8,670 nt of DNA, taken from NCBI GenBank assembly GCA_937910835.1, contig CALEMG010000074.1, positions 1 to 8,670 of the forward strand, in the 5' to 3' direction. Made by a program: the position numbers and the translations under genes. This stretch comes from an uncultured Alphaproteobacteria bacterium (GTDB taxonomy: Bacteria > Pseudomonadota > Alphaproteobacteria > Sneathiellales > Sneathiellaceae). Position 1 is the stretch's first letter. Every line of letters starts with the position of its first letter. Positions 1 to 6,049 of this stretch are shown in pieces. The notes below the pieces were generated by a model that made no database searches, was not told the origin of the DNA, and saw only the letters and a program-made list of their open reading frames with translations.

Positions 1-666
1 AGCCAGCTGTATCCCCGCTTCCTAGCCGACGCCGATCTTGACGGCGGCAAGCTGAAGACTGCCCATGGCGCCAAACCGGGCTCCATGATGGGGCTGAAGG
101 ACGAAGGGCTGACGGTCTGGCTCTCCCGCTCCGACAACCCAAAACGTAAACTCCCTTTTAGTTGGGAACTGGTGGAGGTGGAGAACGCGCTCGTCGGGAT
201 CAATACCGCGCATCCGAACGGCATCGTAGCTGAAGCGAATGAGGGCGGGCAAATCGAGGCGCTTGCCGGGTATGAACGTCTGACCCGGGAAGTGAAATAT
301 GGAACAAACTCCCGGATTGATATCCTGCTCTCGGCTGAAAATAAGCCCGATTGTTACGTGGAGGTCAAAAACGTAACCCTGAAACGCGATGATGCTCTCG
401 CGGAATTTCCGGATTCGGTGACGGCACGCGGCGCCAAGCATTTGAAAGAACTTGTCTCCATGGTGGAACATGGCCATCGGGCGGTTATGTTCTATCTGAT
501 CCAGCGGACCGACTGCACGAAATTTCGGATCGCGGAGGATATCGATCCGGTTTATGCGGCGGCGTTCAAGGAGGCAGTCGCTGCGGGAGTTGAAATTATC
601 TGCTACGACTGCCACATAACGACCAGTGAAATTCGCCCCGGGTCGGCCATTCCGGTTATTCCTTAG
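1..666 (+). CDS. sfsA: SfsA family protein (sugar fermentation stimulation protein), 5' end missing
   Basis: The frame is open from base 1 to the TAG at 664-666, giving 221 residues. By comparison with family members of about 234 residues, roughly a dozen N-terminal residues lie outside the window. Visible landmarks are the Y-x-R-F-L-A-D segment near the start, the V-W-L-S-R-S-D-N-P-K-R-K block, the I-N-T stretch, and a PD-(D/E)xK-like core with the aspartate of R-I-D (window codon 107) and E-V-K (codons 121-123). The C-terminal F-P-D-(S/A)-V-T-x-R-G-x-K-H-L block is also family-typical. The family is thought to bind nucleic acid, with an OB-like N-terminal domain and a nuclease-like fold, but its cellular role is poorly settled. 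The usual A-H-C-(A/P)-N-x-G-S-M motif reads A-H-G-A-K-P-G-S-M here (codons 21-29), losing the cysteine and asparagine. An internal ATG at 85 is not the true start, because homology extends upstream of it. Confidence 0.93.
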   Translation, partial: SQLYPRFLADADLDGGKLKTAHGAKPGSMMGLKDEGLTVWLSRSDNPKRKLPFSWELVEVENALVGINTAHPNGIVAEANEGGQIEALAGYERLTREVKYGTNSRIDILLSAENKPDCYVEVKNVTLKRDDALAEFPDSVTARGAKHLKELVSMVEHGHRAVMFYLIQRTDCTKFRIAEDIDPVYAAAFKEAVAAGVEIICYDCHITTSEIRPGSAIPVIP

Positions 667-720
667 TTTTTTTTTAGGATGACATGGGGTATTATCTAAA
701 GAAAACATGATTGAGCGCTT

Positions 721-1545
721 ATGAGATATGAAACGAGCATAGATACGCCGGAACGCAATACCGGCGTGATTAAACTGCATGGCCCCGAGGCTTTTGAGGT
801 CATGCGTACTGCGGGTCGTCGGGCGTCGGAAACGCGGGACATGATCGCCGTGCATGTGGTGCCGGGAGTCACAACGGATGAGTTGAATACGCTCTGTGCG
901 GATTTCATCGCGGAGCGAGGCGGTATTTGTGCTCCGCTTAACTATCGCGGTTTTCCCAAATCCATTTGCACCTCCATTAATCATGTGGTTTGCCATGGCA
1001 TTCCGGGGCCGAAAAAGCTCCAAAACGGCGATATCGTCAATATTGATGTGACGCCGACTGTCGACGGCTGGCATGGGGATACCAGCCGTATGTTCGTGGC
1101 CGGTAAACCAAGTGTGAAGGCCGCCCGGCTAATCGACATAACCTATGAATCACTGATGCGCGGGATCGAGGTGGTGACACCCGGCGCAACGACTGGTGAT
1201 ATCGGCTATGCGATCCAGAATTTCGCTGAAGGCAAGCGTTGTTCCGTGGTACGCGATTTCTGCGGGCACGGTTTGGGACAGGTTTTCCATGATGTGCCGA
1301 ATATTGTCCATTATGGCACGCCCGGTGAAGGGGTCGAGTTGCGCGCTGGAATGATCTTCACGATCGAGCCGATGATTAATCTCGGTACCTGGCAGGTCAA
1401 GATACTTGATGACGGCTCGACGGCGGTAACGAAAGATCGTTCCCTCTCCGCCCAGTTTGAACATTCCCTCGGCGTAACCGAAACGGGATATGAGATATTT
1501 ACCCTCTCGCCCAAGGGACGGGACAAGCCGCCATATGACGTCTGA
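721..1545 (+). CDS. map: Methionine aminopeptidase, type I
   Basis: This 274-residue metalloenzyme removes the initiator methionine from nascent proteins in the cytosol when the second residue is small. All five metal ligands of the pita-bread fold are present: D109 (N-I-D-V-T), D120 (H-G-D-T-S), H183 (C-G-H-G-L-G), E216 (T-I-E-P) and E247 (F-E-H). The substrate-site histidines H92 (C-H-G-I-P) and H190 (F-H-D-V-P) are also present. There is no zinc-finger N-terminal extension, so it is the simple bacterial form with a short alphaproteobacterial-style leader of about 20 residues. An in-frame TGA at 712-714 rules out any start upstream of 721. The Shine-Dalgarno is poor (only a GAG at 713-715), and a five-codon ORF (ATG at 707) ends in an ATGA overlap with this start. 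The gene follows sfsA after 54 bases and overlaps radC at its 3' end, so sfsA, map and radC may share a transcript. Confidence 0.97.
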   Translation: MRYETSIDTPERNTGVIKLHGPEAFEVMRTAGRRASETRDMIAVHVVPGVTTDELNTLCADFIAERGGICAPLNYRGFPKSICTSINHVVCHGIPGPKKLQNGDIVNIDVTPTVDGWHGDTSRMFVAGKPSVKAARLIDITYESLMRGIEVVTPGATTGDIGYAIQNFAEGKRCSVVRDFCGHGLGQVFHDVPNIVHYGTPGEGVELRAGMIFTIEPMINLGTWQVKILDDGSTAVTKDRSLSAQFEHSLGVTETGYEIFTLSPKGRDKPPYDV

Positions 1546-2314
1546 GGCAAAAAAACCGACGATGAAGGCCGCGTTGCAGGAATTGGATGCACCGGACTTT
1601 GGTTTCGGTTTTGAAGACGCTTCCCCCAAGACGAAAGAGAAAGACGACCACCGGCTCGGCCATCGCGAAAGAATGCGCGAGCGTGTATTGAGCGCCGGGG
1701 CACGGAGCCTTGCGGATTATCAGATACTCGAAATGCTGCTCTTCGCTGCCTCCCCGCGCAGCGATACGAAGCCGCTGGCGAAAAGCCTGCTGTCGACCTT
1801 TGGCAGCCTTGCCAAAGTGTTGAAGGCGGAGCCGGAAGCGCTGCGTAGGGTGCCGAAAGTTGGCGATGCCGCCATCGCAACCTTAAAAGTCGCCGAAACA
1901 CTGGGCGAGAAGCTGCTGCGTGCGGAGATCGAGAAGAAAAATGTGCTCGGCTCCTGGCAGGCATTGCTCGAATATTGTCAGGGCACGATGGGTAACCGGG
2001 AGATCGAGCATTTCCGTATTCTCTTCCTCAATAACAAGAATCACCTGATTTCCGATGAGGTGCAGCAGACCGGCACGGTCAATCATACCGCCGTTTATCC
2101 GCGCGAGGTGGTGAAACGCGCGCTGGAGCTTGGTGCAACGGCGTTGATCCTGGTGCACAACCACCCCTCCGGCGATACCACACCGTCAAAAGCCGATATT
2201 GATATGACGTCGGAGATTATGAGCGCCGCCGCCGCCCTCAAACTCCGGATTCATGACCATATTATCGTCGGCAACAGTAATTGCGCTAGTTTCAAGTCGC
2301 TGGGTTTGATGTAG
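1535..2314 (+). CDS. radC: RadC family protein (JAMM/MPN+ domain)
   Basis: The protein has 259 residues from the ATG at 1535, slightly longer than the usual 220-250 because of a charged, low-complexity N-terminus of about 38 residues. Next come the conserved RadC N-terminal block (G-H-R-E-R-M-R-E-R, 42-50), a helix-hairpin-helix-like segment (about 92-120, L-R-R-V-P-K-V-G) and the C-terminal JAMM metalloprotease-like domain. The last carries H208-x-H210-P-S-G, S218 and D221 as the metal site, with an E-x-E-H-F stretch (156-159) supplying the upstream acidic residue. It was historically named a DNA repair protein, but its biochemical role remains unproven. The ATG at 1490 in the same frame lies deep inside map and would add non-conserved sequence. 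The start at 1535 overlaps map by 11 bases and has a GGGA at 1520-1523 as a possible ribosome site. A start at 1562 cannot be excluded. The overlap suggests translational coupling with map. Confidence 0.94.
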   Translation: MTSEAKKPTMKAALQELDAPDFGFGFEDASPKTKEKDDHRLGHRERMRERVLSAGARSLADYQILEMLLFAASPRSDTKPLAKSLLSTFGSLAKVLKAEPEALRRVPKVGDAAIATLKVAETLGEKLLRAEIEKKNVLGSWQALLEYCQGTMGNREIEHFRILFLNNKNHLISDEVQQTGTVNHTAVYPREVVKRALELGATALILVHNHPSGDTTPSKADIDMTSEIMSAAAALKLRIHDHIIVGNSNCASFKSLGLM

Positions 2315-2409
2315 GCGGTATTGATTGCGCGCTAAGCAGTTGAGATTTTCCGCTATCTCTGCTAGTCAGCCCTTCTTTTCGTAAATCTATTCAGAAAGTA
2401 AGATCCGCC

Positions 2410-3705
2410 ATGATCCCGCGTTATGCCCGCCCCGAGATGCCCGCCCTCTGGGAGCCGCAAAGTAAATTCCGTATTTGGTTCGAGATTGAGGCCCATGCCT
2501 GCGACGCACAAGCCAAGCTCGGCGTTATACCCGAGGCCGCAGCGAAAGCCGTCTGGGAGCGTGGTAATTTCGATATTGAGCGGATTGACGAGATCGAACG
2601 GGAAACCAAGCATGATGTGATCGCGTTCCTTACCAACCTTGCTGAATATGTCGGCGATGAGGCGCGCTTCGTGCATCAGGGAATGACGTCATCGGACGTA
2701 CTGGATACCTGTCTTTCCGTACAGCTGACCAAGGCATGCGATATCCTGCTCGACGATATGGACAAGCTGCTTGAGGCGTTGAAGGCGAAGGCCTATGCCC
2801 ATAAAGATGATGTCTGTGTCGGTCGCTCCCACGGTATTCATGCGGAACCCGTGACTTTCGGCCTTAAAATGGCGCAGGCTTATGCGGAATTTGATCGCAA
2901 CCGCGAACGTCTTATGAATGCGCGAAAGGATATCGCCACTTGCGCCATTTCCGGCGCTGTCGGAACATTCGCAAATATCGACCCTTTCGTTGAGGAACAT
3001 GTGGCAGAATCTCTTGGCCTCACGCCGGAGCCCGCCTCCACGCAGGTGATCCCGCGCGATCGCCATGCGATGTTCTTTGCGACCCTCGGCGTTATCGCCA
3101 GCTCCATCGAGCGGCTGGCCGTTGAAATTCGTCACTTACAGCGCACGGAAGTGCTGGAAGCGGAAGAGTATTTTGCGCCGGGGCAGAAAGGCTCCTCTGC
3201 GATGCCGCACAAGCGGAACCCGGTCCTGACCGAGAACTTGACGGGCCTTGCCCGCCTTGTGCGTATGGCGACGACCCCGGCAATGGAAAATGTCGCTCTT
3301 TGGCATGAGCGGGATATCTCTCATTCCTCTGTTGAGCGCGGCATTGGACCGGACGCGACGATCACGCTTGATTTTGCGCTCGCTCGCCTCACCGCCGTAA
3401 TTGAGAAGCTGGTGATCTATCCGGAAAATATGATGGCGAATATGAACAAGCTTGGTGGCCTGATCCATTCGCAGCGTGTTCTTCTGGCTTTGACGCAGGC
3501 CGGTGTCAGTCGCGAGGATTCTTACCGTCTCGTGCAGCGCAATGCCATGCGTGTCTGGCGGGAGGGGGCGGATTTCCTCGAACTTCTGAAAGCGGATGAG
3601 GAAGTAACGAAAGCCTTGTCAGATGAGGAGATCGAAGGCGTGTTCGACCTGGAATATCACACTAAGCATGTGGAGACGATCTTCCGCCGGGTCTTTGGCG
3701 AATAG
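2410..3705 (+). CDS. purB: Adenylosuccinate lyase
   Basis: This 431-residue enzyme of the fumarase/aspartase superfamily, a cytosolic homotetramer, works twice in purine synthesis: it splits SAICAR to AICAR plus fumarate, and adenylosuccinate to AMP plus fumarate. The superfamily signature G-S-S-A-M-P-H-K-R-N-P is at residues 261-271, with the catalytic serine in the flexible loop. H141 in G-R-S-H-G-I-H-A-E-P is the expected second catalytic residue, H68 lies in T-K-H-D-V, and T-S-S-D is at 93-96. Length and start (M-I-P-R-Y) match the roughly 430-residue bacterial form. The ribosome site is weak (AAGTAAGA about 10 bases upstream). It is preceded by a 95-base gap after radC, so it may have its own promoter, though none stands out. 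It converges with the asparagine synthetase gene, with only 52 bases between the two stop codons and no clear terminator there. Confidence 0.98.
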   Translation: MIPRYARPEMPALWEPQSKFRIWFEIEAHACDAQAKLGVIPEAAAKAVWERGNFDIERIDEIERETKHDVIAFLTNLAEYVGDEARFVHQGMTSSDVLDTCLSVQLTKACDILLDDMDKLLEALKAKAYAHKDDVCVGRSHGIHAEPVTFGLKMAQAYAEFDRNRERLMNARKDIATCAISGAVGTFANIDPFVEEHVAESLGLTPEPASTQVIPRDRHAMFFATLGVIASSIERLAVEIRHLQRTEVLEAEEYFAPGQKGSSAMPHKRNPVLTENLTGLARLVRMATTPAMENVALWHERDISHSSVERGIGPDATITLDFALARLTAVIEKLVIYPENMMANMNKLGGLIHSQRVLLALTQAGVSREDSYRLVQRNAMRVWREGADFLELLKADEEVTKALSDEEIEGVFDLEYHTKHVETIFRRVFGE

Positions 3706-3757
3706 CCGCAACAAAGGCGCATAACGGCAAGAAATTCCGTCATTCACCGACAGATAA

Positions 3758-5293
3758 TCAGGCGATGGCGGTTTGAACCCGGTCAAGCGAATCCCATGTT
3801 CCCGCATTTGCGAGAATTCGGTCGGGATTTTCATATTGTTCTTTCAGGATTTTCTCGTAAAGAGCAGCTTCCGCCGTCCGGCTTGTTTCCCCGGGCTGGC
3901 CGGTCAGCCTATGAAGCGCAGCGGTCAGGGCGTCAACGGTGCCGGAGCCTTCATCAAACTGCGCTTTTTTTCGCCATACCAGGTCAGCGGGCAGTAGATC
4001 GGCGCAAGCCTTTCGTAATATCCATTTCTCCGTAGTCTCCCCGGTCGCCTCTTGCGATGTCGGATCCGTCCGCCTGAGTTTAAGCGCTGCAGGAATGGAT
4101 TGGGAAAAGGCGACGAGGTCACGGTCGAGAAAGGGCGTCCTCGCCTCCAGACTTTCTGCCATGCTCACTCGGTCGACCCGTTGCAGGTTAATATTGTGCA
4201 TGGTGCCGAGGGAGCGGGTCAGCTCATCGGCAAGAGCGCGTGGATTGTCGACATACGCATGATGATAGCTGTATCCAGCGAAAAGCTCATCGGCCCCTTC
4301 CCCGGTCAGCACAGCTTTTACCTGGGCGCGAGCAAGGCGTGCAGCGAATAATGTCGGGATTGCGCTCCGGACCAGATCGATATCGGCGCTTTCCAGATGA
4401 TAAATAACATGTGCCATATTTTCGATCAGGTCATCGGCCGTAAAGGCATATTCATGATGATCCGAACCGATATGCGCGGCGACTCTTCGCGCCGCCGCAA
4501 GATCGGGGGAGCCTTTGGTGCCAACGGAAAAGGTTTTAAGCGGCCCCTTGCCTTCCGCCAAATTTATTTTCTGGGCGATGGCGGCAATAATGGAGCTATC
4601 GAGGCCGCCGGAGAGAAAACAGCCAACCTCGACATCGGCAACCATCCATTTGGTGACCGCCGCTTCCAGAACAAACCTGAGTTCCGATGCGATATGGTCG
4701 ATGTCCGCCCCCGGTTCTACTTTCGCGGCACCATGTGGCAGGCGATACCATTGCCGCCAACCCTTCTCGCTATCAAAAAGGGTCCCCGGGGGAATGGCTT
4801 CTATACTGTCGACGGGGACGCCGTCATACGCCTTGAGTTCGGAGGAAAAGATAAATCCATCCCCGAGCTTGGCAACATAAAGCGGTTTTATGCCGAGGGG
4901 GTCGCGCGCAGCGATGATCCGGCCCTTGGTTGCAAGAACGAAGGCGAACATGCCATCTAGCCTGTCAGTCCAGCGGTTATCATCGGTCCGGAAAAGATGC
5001 AGGATGGTTTCGCTGTCGGATGCGGTCTCAAACAGTTCCTCGCCAAGGATGGCGCGCAGGTCGCGATGGTTATAGATTTCACCATTGACGATCAGCATAT
5101 CGTCGGCCTGATGAATAGGCTGAGCCCCGTTCTCAGTTCCGATAATCGACAGACGGCAATGCGCCATAATAATGGGGGCGCCTGGCTGACGAACAATACT
5201 GACGGCATCGGGACCCCGATGCGCTACTTTGGTGATCATCCGGTCCGCTAGTTCTTCGTCTCCGGTATTCCAGAGACACACAAAGCCGCACAT
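3758..5293 (-). CDS. asnB: Asparagine synthetase (glutamine-hydrolysing), AsnB type
   Basis: This 511-residue two-domain enzyme makes asparagine from aspartate, ATP and glutamine. The N-terminal Ntn-hydrolase glutaminase domain starts with Cys2, the nucleophile exposed after Met removal. It contains H-R-G-P-D (25-29), R47 in R-L-S-I, N-G-E-I-Y-N-H (70-76), S-D-S-E (92-95) and A-R-D-P-L-G-I-K-P-L-Y (129-139). The synthetase domain has the ATP pyrophosphatase loop S-G-G-L-D-S (228-233), G-E-G-A-D-E-L-F-A-G-Y (331-341), R-T-P-F-L-D and the W-R-x-K-x-Q-F stretch shared with E. coli AsnB. It is somewhat shorter than the 554-residue E. coli enzyme. The start at 5293 puts Cys at position 2 and has a GGGA about seven bases upstream; an upstream TTG at 5305 would bury the nucleophile and is rejected. 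It lies 138 bases downstream of the zeta gene on the same strand. Another amidotransferase of the Asn_synthase family is possible, but the motifs favour AsnB. Confidence 0.9.
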   Translation of the reverse strand: MCGFVCLWNTGDEELADRMITKVAHRGPDAVSIVRQPGAPIIMAHCRLSIIGTENGAQPIHQADDMLIVNGEIYNHRDLRAILGEELFETASDSETILHLFRTDDNRWTDRLDGMFAFVLATKGRIIAARDPLGIKPLYVAKLGDGFIFSSELKAYDGVPVDSIEAIPPGTLFDSEKGWRQWYRLPHGAAKVEPGADIDHIASELRFVLEAAVTKWMVADVEVGCFLSGGLDSSIIAAIAQKINLAEGKGPLKTFSVGTKGSPDLAAARRVAAHIGSDHHEYAFTADDLIENMAHVIYHLESADIDLVRSAIPTLFAARLARAQVKAVLTGEGADELFAGYSYHHAYVDNPRALADELTRSLGTMHNINLQRVDRVSMAESLEARTPFLDRDLVAFSQSIPAALKLRRTDPTSQEATGETTEKWILRKACADLLPADLVWRKKAQFDEGSGTVDALTAALHRLTGQPGETSRTAEAALYEKILKEQYENPDRILANAGTWDSLDRVQTAIA

Positions 5294-5386
5294 ATTGTTT
5301 CCCAACCTGTGCCAGAGGAGCTTGAAATTTATCCTGCGATTCCCCGCCTCAAGAGCGCGGCCCTGGCGAAACCGGTCGGGAAAGCT

Positions 5387-5418
5387 CCCGGATGAAGGCC
5401 GAGGCCTCCAACTCCGGG
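5387..5418 (-). other. Hairpin between the zeta gene and asnB
   Basis: On the - strand an outer stem of six base pairs (CCCGGA with TCCGGG, 5418-5413 and 5392-5387) encloses an inner stem of four (AGGC with GCCT) around the tetraloop CTCG, separated by an asymmetric internal loop. It starts 14 bases beyond the zeta stop codon. No T-run follows, so it is not a textbook intrinsic terminator. It could protect the 3' end of the zeta message or act as a Rho-assisted or processing site. The rest of the 138-base gap shows no convincing gene. Confidence 0.35.
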
Positions 5419-5431
5419 TGCATGATTTAAA

Positions 5432-5755
5432 CTATTCGCCGGCGGCGATCTGTCCGCGCGCGACGGCCAGCAGTTCTTCCATCTGGCGGCGGATGCGGTG
5501 GTCTGACATTTCTACATTTGCCGCATCAAGGTCGCCCCGGACTTTGCGAAAGACGTCTTCATCGCCCTTCTCTTCCATGTCCGAGATTATGACTTCCTTG
5601 GCGTAGGCCGCAGCGTCGTCGCCTGTTTTGCCGAGAAGTTCTGCGGCCCAATTGCCCAGCAGCTTGTTTCGGCGCACCATGACCTTGAATTCCATTTCCT
5701 GATCATGGGCGAATTTGCCTTCCTGGCCTTTTTTGCGATCGTCGAATCCTGCCAT
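5432..5755 (-). CDS. DUF1476 protein: F1-ATPase inhibitor zeta subunit family
   Basis: This 107-residue protein matches the alphaproteobacterial DUF1476 family, whose Paracoccus denitrificans member is the natural inhibitor (zeta) of the F1FO-ATPase. In that system the N-terminal segment wedges into the F1 catalytic interface and blocks ATP hydrolysis but not synthesis. Family features seen here are the N-terminal F-D-D-R (4-7), K-F-A-H-D-x-E-M-x-F-K (14-24), R-R-N-K-L-L-G-x-W-A-A-E-L-L-G (about 28-42), A-Y-A-K-E-V (50-55), D-E-D-V-F-R-K-V-R-x-D (65-75) and S-D-H-x-I-R-R-x-M (84-92). It has no membrane segment or signal peptide, in keeping with a soluble four-helix bundle. The ATG at 5755 is preceded by AAGGA at a slightly long 12-base spacing. 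The gene diverges from purC; from general knowledge, DUF1476 genes often sit beside purC in Alphaproteobacteria. Inhibitory activity here is inferred from the family. Confidence 0.9.
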   Translation of the reverse strand: MAGFDDRKKGQEGKFAHDQEMEFKVMVRRNKLLGNWAAELLGKTGDDAAAYAKEVIISDMEEKGDEDVFRKVRGDLDAANVEMSDHRIRRQMEELLAVARGQIAAGE

Positions 5756-5884
5756 ATCCGTTTCCAGTCCTTAAAATCTTGTTTCAAATCACCAATTTTG
5801 CCTCTGGCAATGCGTTATACCTAAGATGGTGTGCGCCGCCTAGCCCCGCAAGCTAATTTCTGAAGATTATACATCATTTTGCTG

Positions 5885-5907
5885 ACAGGAAATGTTGTAT
5901 TTCCGGT
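5885..5907. promoter_or_regulatory. Operator-like inverted repeat upstream of purC
   Basis: Arms ACAGGAAAT and ATTTCCGGT flank the spacer GTTGT; eight of nine arm positions pair, and the inner six (GGAAAT/ATTTCC) are perfect. It overlaps the -35-like CTGACA and lies about 140 bases before the purC start. The symmetry and odd spacer suit a dimeric repressor site, but an RNA hairpin is equally possible if transcription starts upstream. The sequence is not the E. coli PurR box, and no binding protein can be named. Confidence 0.35.
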
Positions 5908-6011
5908 ATTTCTGCATTATGTTCCGCTTGCTTTGGCGGCGAGATTTCGGCGGCAGGGTCAGGCAGCGCCTATCCATTCCCGAATGATGGCCGTCTGATA
6001 TTTATTTCTCC

Positions 6012-6029
6012 GGCGGATGGCCGCCTTTT
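6012..6029 (+). other. GC hairpin with four T in the purC leader
   Basis: GGCGG (6012-6016) and CCGCC (6021-6025) can pair around the loop ATGG, followed directly by TTTT (6026-6029). The stem has only five pairs and the T-run is short, so it would be a weak terminator at best. It ends nine bases before the purC Shine-Dalgarno GGAG (6039-6042). It might take part in attenuation of the purine cluster, since an upstream copy of GATGGCCG could compete for pairing, or it may be incidental. Confidence 0.25.
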
Positions 6030-6049
6030 CGATGAGTTGGAGTTTATCC

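Larger units (their letters stand above)
5756..6049. promoter_or_regulatory. Divergent intergenic region between the zeta gene and purC
   Basis: These 294 bases separate the two start codons and should hold promoters for both genes. On the - strand TATAAC (5819-5814) resembles a -10 box, but no good -35 lies at the right distance. Just downstream of it is a perfect dyad TTGCC-TCT-GGCAA (5798-5810). On the + strand CTGACA (5882-5887) resembles a -35 box, though only weak -10 matches follow, and it overlaps a larger dyad listed separately. The 3' part (5911-6049) is probably the purC leader, with repeated GGCGGC words and an eight-base direct repeat GATGGCCG (5986-5993 and 6016-6023). No tRNA, known purine riboswitch pattern or protein-coding gene was recognised. 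Exact promoters are not established. Confidence 0.4.

Noticed and set aside
638..675. Terminator after sfsA from the run of nine T at 667-675
   Set aside because: The T-run is clear, but the only upstream pairing is CCGG with CCGG around a ten-base loop, too weak to call a terminator. The run may also be prone to length errors.
22..1074. Long open frame on the - strand opposite sfsA and map (350 codons)
   Set aside because: It lies wholly antisense to two well-recognised genes, has no recognisable motif, and its composition reflects the codon pattern of the real frames.
2335..2363. Hairpin between radC and purB (AGCA/TGCT and GAGAT/ATCTC with a three-base bulge)
   Set aside because: It is bulged and has no following T-run, so it is not distinguishable from chance pairing.
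3713..3723. Eleven-base word AAAGGCGCATA after purB, repeated after purC at 6813-6823
   Set aside because: Several shared 11-mers are expected by chance in a window this size, and the purB copy has no matching right arm for a stem.
3706..3757. Bidirectional terminator between the converging purB and asnB
   Set aside because: Only a four-pair stem (ACGG/CCGT) is visible and there is no T-run on either strand.
4397..4960. Open frame of 187 codons on the + strand opposite asnB
   Set aside because: It is antisense to the conserved glutaminase and ATP-binding motifs of asnB and resembles no known family.
5349..5423. 24-codon ORF on the - strand after the zeta gene (M-H-P-E-L-E-A...)
   Set aside because: It has no ribosome site, overlaps the hairpin, and any likeness to a deaminase N-terminus is too short to trust.
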